A stretch of DNA of 10,295 nucleotides from Eudoraea sp. (GTDB taxonomy: Bacteria > Bacteroidota > Bacteroidia > Flavobacteriales > Flavobacteriaceae): assembly GCA_013042125.1 (NCBI GenBank), contig JABDQS010000236.1:1-10295 (forward strand), read 5' to 3'. The position numbers and the translations under genes were made by a program. Shown here one piece after another: positions 7,924 through 10,295 of the stretch. Position 1 is the stretch's first letter. Each line of letters begins with the position of its first letter. The notes beneath the pieces are model-generated. The model was not told the DNA's origin, ran no database searches, and saw only the letters and a program-made list of their open reading frames with translations.

Positions 7924-7991
7924 ACAAAAAAGCCGGGAGTATGCATATTTCTATATTTGTAGTTATGAGCTTTAAGAATCCGATGATTTGA

Positions 7992-8022
7992 TTTGTATAT
8001 ATAAAATTCCTTTCTATCTTTG
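7992..8022 (+). promoter_or_regulatory. Promoter of the trp operon leader
   Basis: TTTG (7992-7995), a 19-base spacer and TATCTTTG (8015-8022) match the Bacteroidota promoter consensus (TTG, about 19 bases, TAnnTTTG) in both boxes and in spacing, the best match in the window. The -7 box ends 5 bases before the leader-peptide ATG at 8028, so transcription should start at or within a few bases of that codon. A second isolated -7-like TATATTTG lies at 7952-7959 without a -33 box. Confidence 0.8.
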
Positions 8023-8027
8023 ACCTC

Positions 8028-8084
8028 ATGAAAAAAAATACAGTAAATACCTGGTGGTGGAATTCCTTACGTTATATGTCGTGA
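8028..8084 (+). CDS. trpL: Trp operon leader peptide with three consecutive Trp codons
   Basis: This 18-residue frame encodes MKKNTVNTWWWNSLRYMS and ends in TGA. Codons 9-11 are TGG TGG TGG (8052-8060), a very rare residue run in a short peptide and the hallmark of trp attenuation leaders. It stands directly before a terminator hairpin and 110 bases upstream of trpE. The peptide itself needs no function: ribosomes stall at the Trp codons when charged Trp-tRNA is short. The stop codon (8082-8084) is part of the 5' arm of the predicted antiterminator, so a ribosome that finishes the peptide masks that arm. The ATG lies only 5 bases after the -7 box, so the mRNA is probably leaderless. Confidence 0.92.
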   Translation: MKKNTVNTWWWNSLRYMS

Positions 8085-8134
8085 GCGAAGCACACTGAAG
8101 TACTACTGTACGAAAAGGCTTGTCTATCACGACA
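8077..8134 (+). promoter_or_regulatory. Predicted trp antiterminator
   Basis: TGTCGTGA (8077-8084) is fully complementary to TCACGACA (8127-8134), 8 bp. After a small internal loop, AAGC (8088-8091) pairs with GCTT (8118-8121). The 3' arms take part of the left arm, the loop and the first bases of the right arm of the terminator, so the two folds exclude each other. The loop between holds a minor hairpin GTAC-TACT-GTAC (8100-8111). The 5' arm begins 16 bases after the last Trp codon, so a stalled ribosome could leave it free while one at the stop codon covers it. Confidence 0.75.
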
Positions 8135-8148
8135 AGCCTTTTTGCTTT
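8113..8148 (+). terminator. Trp attenuator terminator
   Basis: AAAAGGCTTGTC (8113-8124) pairs perfectly over 12 bp with GACAAGCCTTTT (8131-8142), around the 6-base loop TATCAC. T-rich sequence (five T at 8139-8143, then GCTTT) follows. It lies between the leader-peptide stop and trpE, which fits a conditional rather than an end-of-gene terminator. It could also stop transcripts reading in from the AssT-like gene. Confidence 0.93.
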
Positions 8149-8193
8149 AAAATCCCCAGGTAATTACACAGTCATCTTAAAAGTTACAACCCG

Positions 8194-9591
8194 ATGCGTT
8201 ATAAATTAAAGACCCATTATAAAAAGATCCTGGCAGATACCATCACTCCTGTGAGCGTGTATCTGAAGATCAGGGATAAATTTCCCAATAGTATCCTTTT
8301 GGAGAGTAGTGATTACAGGGCCAATGATAATACCTTTTCCTATATCTGCTGCAACCCCCTTGCCTCAATCACCATAGAAAATGAACAGATCATTGAGCAA
8401 TTCCCGGATGGAGAAAAAATTGAACTACCGATCACAAACAACACCGATGTAGCAGCAGTAATTCACGACTTTGCTCAAAAATTTGAAGTAACTCAAAAAG
8501 ACTTCAAGTTCATCAACAATGGATTATTTGGATATATCGCTTATGATGCTGTCAGGTATTTTGAAGATATTGATATCCATAGAAAAGAAGATTCAATTCC
8601 AATTCCGGACGTTTATTATGCCGTATACCAGAACATTATTGCCATTAACCATTTTAAGAATGAGGCTTACATCTTTGCGCATTGTTATGATCATGAAAGC
8701 AATATTGAATACATAGAGCAGCTGTTGAATGCCCGAAATTTTGCCTCCTATAACTTTAAGAAACAAGGAGATCCTTCAACTAATTTAGAGGATCAGGAAT
8801 ACAAGGAACATGTAAAACTTGCGAAAGAACACTGCCACAGAGGCGATGTATTTCAACTGGTACTATCCAGAAGATTTTCACAGGCTTTTAAGGGCGATGA
8901 TTTTAATGTGTACAGGGCCCTTCGGTCTATCAATCCTTCACCCTATCTATTTTATTTTGACTATGGTGATTTTAAGATCTTCGGCAGTTCGCCCGAAGCA
9001 CAACTGATAGTAAAAGACGGTAAAGCAGAGATACACCCGATAGCAGGAACTTTTAAAAGAACCGGCAATGATGAAGAAGATGCCATTCTTGCCAAAAAAC
9101 TCTCCGAAGACGCCAAGGAGAACAGTGAACACGTGATGCTGGTAGATCTGGCAAGGAACGATCTAAGCAGGAATGGAAATATGGTTAAAGTGGAAAATTA
9201 CCGCGAGGTACAATATTTCTCCCATGTGATACACCTTGTATCCAAGGTAACCGGACAAAAGAAAAAAGACATCCCAACCTTAAAAGTAGTAGCGGATACC
9301 TTTCCCGCCGGAACTTTAAGTGGCGCTCCCAAACACAGAGCCATGCAACTTATTGAAACCTATGAACCTACGAACCGGGGTTATTATGGAGGGGCTATAG
9401 GCTTTATGGATTTTCAGGGCAATTTTAATCATGCAATAATGATACGAACCTTCCTGAGCAAGGATCACGCCCTCTATTATCAGGCCGGTGCCGGCCTGGT
9501 AGCTGCATCAGATCCGGAGAGCGAATTACAGGAAACGTATAATAAATTAGGTGCTTTGACCAAAGCACTGGAAATAGCAGAAGATCTATAG
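8194..9591 (+). CDS. trpE: Anthranilate synthase component I
   Basis: TrpE converts chorismate and ammonia (delivered by TrpG) to anthranilate and pyruvate, the first step of tryptophan synthesis. The 465-residue protein has a normal length. The N-terminal domain keeps LLESS (35-39), the motif that binds feedback tryptophan in studied enzymes. The chorismate-binding domain shows FQLVLSRRF (220-228), PIAGT (282-286), EHVMLVDLARNDL (312-324), GTLSGAPK (373-380) and QAGAGLVAASDPESE (430-444). LLESS and the placement before trpG separate it from the paralogue PabB. It begins 46 bases after the attenuator T-rich end without a visible Shine-Dalgarno sequence, and ends 2 bases before trpG. Control is therefore double: attenuation of transcription and, by family knowledge, inhibition by tryptophan. 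Confidence 0.96.
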   Translation: MRYKLKTHYKKILADTITPVSVYLKIRDKFPNSILLESSDYRANDNTFSYICCNPLASITIENEQIIEQFPDGEKIELPITNNTDVAAVIHDFAQKFEVTQKDFKFINNGLFGYIAYDAVRYFEDIDIHRKEDSIPIPDVYYAVYQNIIAINHFKNEAYIFAHCYDHESNIEYIEQLLNARNFASYNFKKQGDPSTNLEDQEYKEHVKLAKEHCHRGDVFQLVLSRRFSQAFKGDDFNVYRALRSINPSPYLFYFDYGDFKIFGSSPEAQLIVKDGKAEIHPIAGTFKRTGNDEEDAILAKKLSEDAKENSEHVMLVDLARNDLSRNGNMVKVENYREVQYFSHVIHLVSKVTGQKKKDIPTLKVVADTFPAGTLSGAPKHRAMQLIETYEPTNRGYYGGAIGFMDFQGNFNHAIMIRTFLSKDHALYYQAGAGLVAASDPESELQETYNKLGALTKALEIAEDL

Positions 9592-9593
9592 CG

Positions 9594-10163
9594 ATGATAG
9601 AGGTATTGATGATCGATAATTACGATAGTTTTACTTACAACCTGGTGCATTATCTGGAAGATCTGCAGTGCAAAGTGGTGGTCAAAAGAAACGATAAATT
9701 ATCCCTTGAAGAGGTGGATGCTTTCCAAAAGATCGTCCTATCCCCGGGTCCGGGTATTCCGGAAGAGGCTGGCTTATAGAAAGAGATCATCGCAAAGTAT
9801 GCCCCTACCAAAAGTATTTTTGGAGTTTGTTTGGGACAACAGGCTATTGGTGAGGTCTTTGGAGGCAAGCTTATTAACCTGGACGATGTGTATCACGGAG
9901 TGGCAACCACTGTTGAGATAGTAAAGGATGATCCTATTTTTAAAGGACTGCCAAAAACAATAGAAGTTGGCAGGTATCATTCCTGGGTAGTTGATCCGGA
10001 TCTCCCGGAAGCCTTGGTAGCAACGTCTTTTGATACCAACGGCCAATTGATGTCTTTACGACATAAGGAATACGATGTGTGCGGAGTGCAATTCCACCCG
10101 GAATCTGTACTTACACCTCAGGGGAAGAAAATTTTAGAGAATTGGATTAATTCTAAACCATGA
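9594..10163 (+). pseudogene. trpG: Anthranilate synthase component II (glutamine amidotransferase) with an in-frame TAG
   Basis: TrpG releases ammonia from glutamine for TrpE. The frame covers a full-length class I amidotransferase of 189 codons but is broken by TAG at codon 62 (9777-9779). Before the stop are the usual MIDNYDSFTYNLVHYL start (6-21) and SPGPGIPEEAGL (50-61). After it the same frame continues with KEIIAKYAPTKSIFGVCLGQ, including nucleophile Cys79, RYHSW (127-131) and the HPE motif with His168 and Glu170. So the whole catalytic triad lies after the stop. No frameshift or other damage is seen, and codon 62 is one substitution from a Leu codon such as TTG. The 61-residue fragment cannot be an amidotransferase, and restarting at TTG 9831 would lose Cys79. 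The cause may be a recent mutation, a sequencing error, or suppression. The stop codon overlaps the trpD start. Confidence 0.92.
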
Positions 10164-10295
10164 AAGAAACATTGAACCGGCTCATCAACCAGGAAATTCT
10201 GGACAAGGAAGATGCCAAGCAAATTCTGATCAATATGGCCAAAGGGGTCTATAACCCGAGCCAGACCGCCGCCTTCCTCACCGTGTATATGATGC
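10160..10295 (+). CDS. trpD: Anthranilate phosphoribosyltransferase, N-terminal part (cut by window end)
   Basis: TrpD joins anthranilate to phosphoribosyl pyrophosphate, the second step of the pathway. Only 45 codons are present. They begin MKETLNRLINQEILDKEDAK and include NPSQTAAFLTVYMM (about 32-45), matching the N-terminal helical domain of the family. The ATG overlaps the trpG stop as ATGA (10160-10163), a typical sign of translational coupling. Ribosomes that stop at the internal TAG of trpG would not reach this junction, so trpD expression may suffer. The identity is well supported by the order trpE-trpG-trpD; the catalytic part lies outside the window. Confidence 0.92.
   Translation, partial: MKETLNRLINQEILDKEDAKQILINMAKGVYNPSQTAAFLTVYMM

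Noticed and set aside
7952..7959. TATATTTG as the main trp promoter -7 box
   Set aside because: It has no TTG at a suitable distance upstream, whereas the box at 8015-8022 has one at 19 bases.
8048..8162. TACCTGG (8048-8054, at the Trp codons) complementary to CCAGGTA (8156-8162) beyond the terminator
   Set aside because: A single 7-bp match over this span is expected fairly often by chance and is not needed for the attenuator model.
9777..9779. TAG as a reassigned sense codon
   Set aside because: TAG ends trpE, the YceI gene and the DUF2851 gene in this window at family-typical C-termini, so it works as a normal stop here.

Overview
The window looks like chromosomal DNA of a marine-type Flavobacteriaceae (Bacteroidota). 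The evidence is: promoters with the Bacteroidota -7 box TAnnTTTG, almost no Shine-Dalgarno sequences, a SprB-type repeat on a surface-exposed protein, a DUF2851 gene, and a trp cluster ordered trpE-trpG-trpD. I cannot name the genus. I see no mobile element, CRISPR array, tRNA or rRNA.

Layout. Positions 1-2026 (minus) hold most of an AGCS-type sodium:alanine/glycine symporter, cut by the window edge. It has an unusual exported N-terminal extension of about 240 residues containing a SprB-like repeat and a lipoyl/biotinyl-like fold. Positions 2120-4653 (minus) hold a tight three-gene set: DUF2851 protein, small PspC-like membrane protein, and a two-TM potassium channel with a cytosolic RCK/TrkA domain. 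Upstream of it, also on minus, is a single-domain rhodanese gene whose intrinsic terminator sits directly against the DUF2851 start codon. Divergent from the rhodanese gene is a plus-strand MarR regulator followed by a secreted YceI lipocalin-like protein and a strong terminator. A lipoprotein of the arylsulfate sulfotransferase (AssT) family follows.

The most informative stretch is the right end, the start of a tryptophan biosynthesis operon. About 170 bases before trpE lies a tiny gene encoding MKKNTVNTWWWNSLRYMS, with three Trp codons in a row. After it come a 12-bp terminator hairpin and a competing antiterminator whose 5' arm overlaps the leader stop codon. This is a complete, readable ribosome-mediated attenuator. 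Its promoter (TTTG-N19-TATCTTTG) lies so close to the leader ATG that the leader peptide mRNA should be leaderless or nearly so.

trpE is intact and keeps the LLESS feedback motif. trpG, the amidotransferase partner, carries an in-frame TAG at codon 62, ahead of its catalytic cysteine, while the rest of the frame is perfectly preserved. This is a recent nonsense mutation, a sequencing error, or a readthrough site. trpD starts inside the trpG stop codon (ATGA overlap) and runs off the window.

How the genes relate: the trp genes form one regulated pathway unit; MarR-YceI is probably a self-regulated pair; DUF2851-PspC-channel is probably one envelope-related transcript. The symporter, rhodanese and AssT-like genes have no evident link to these units.
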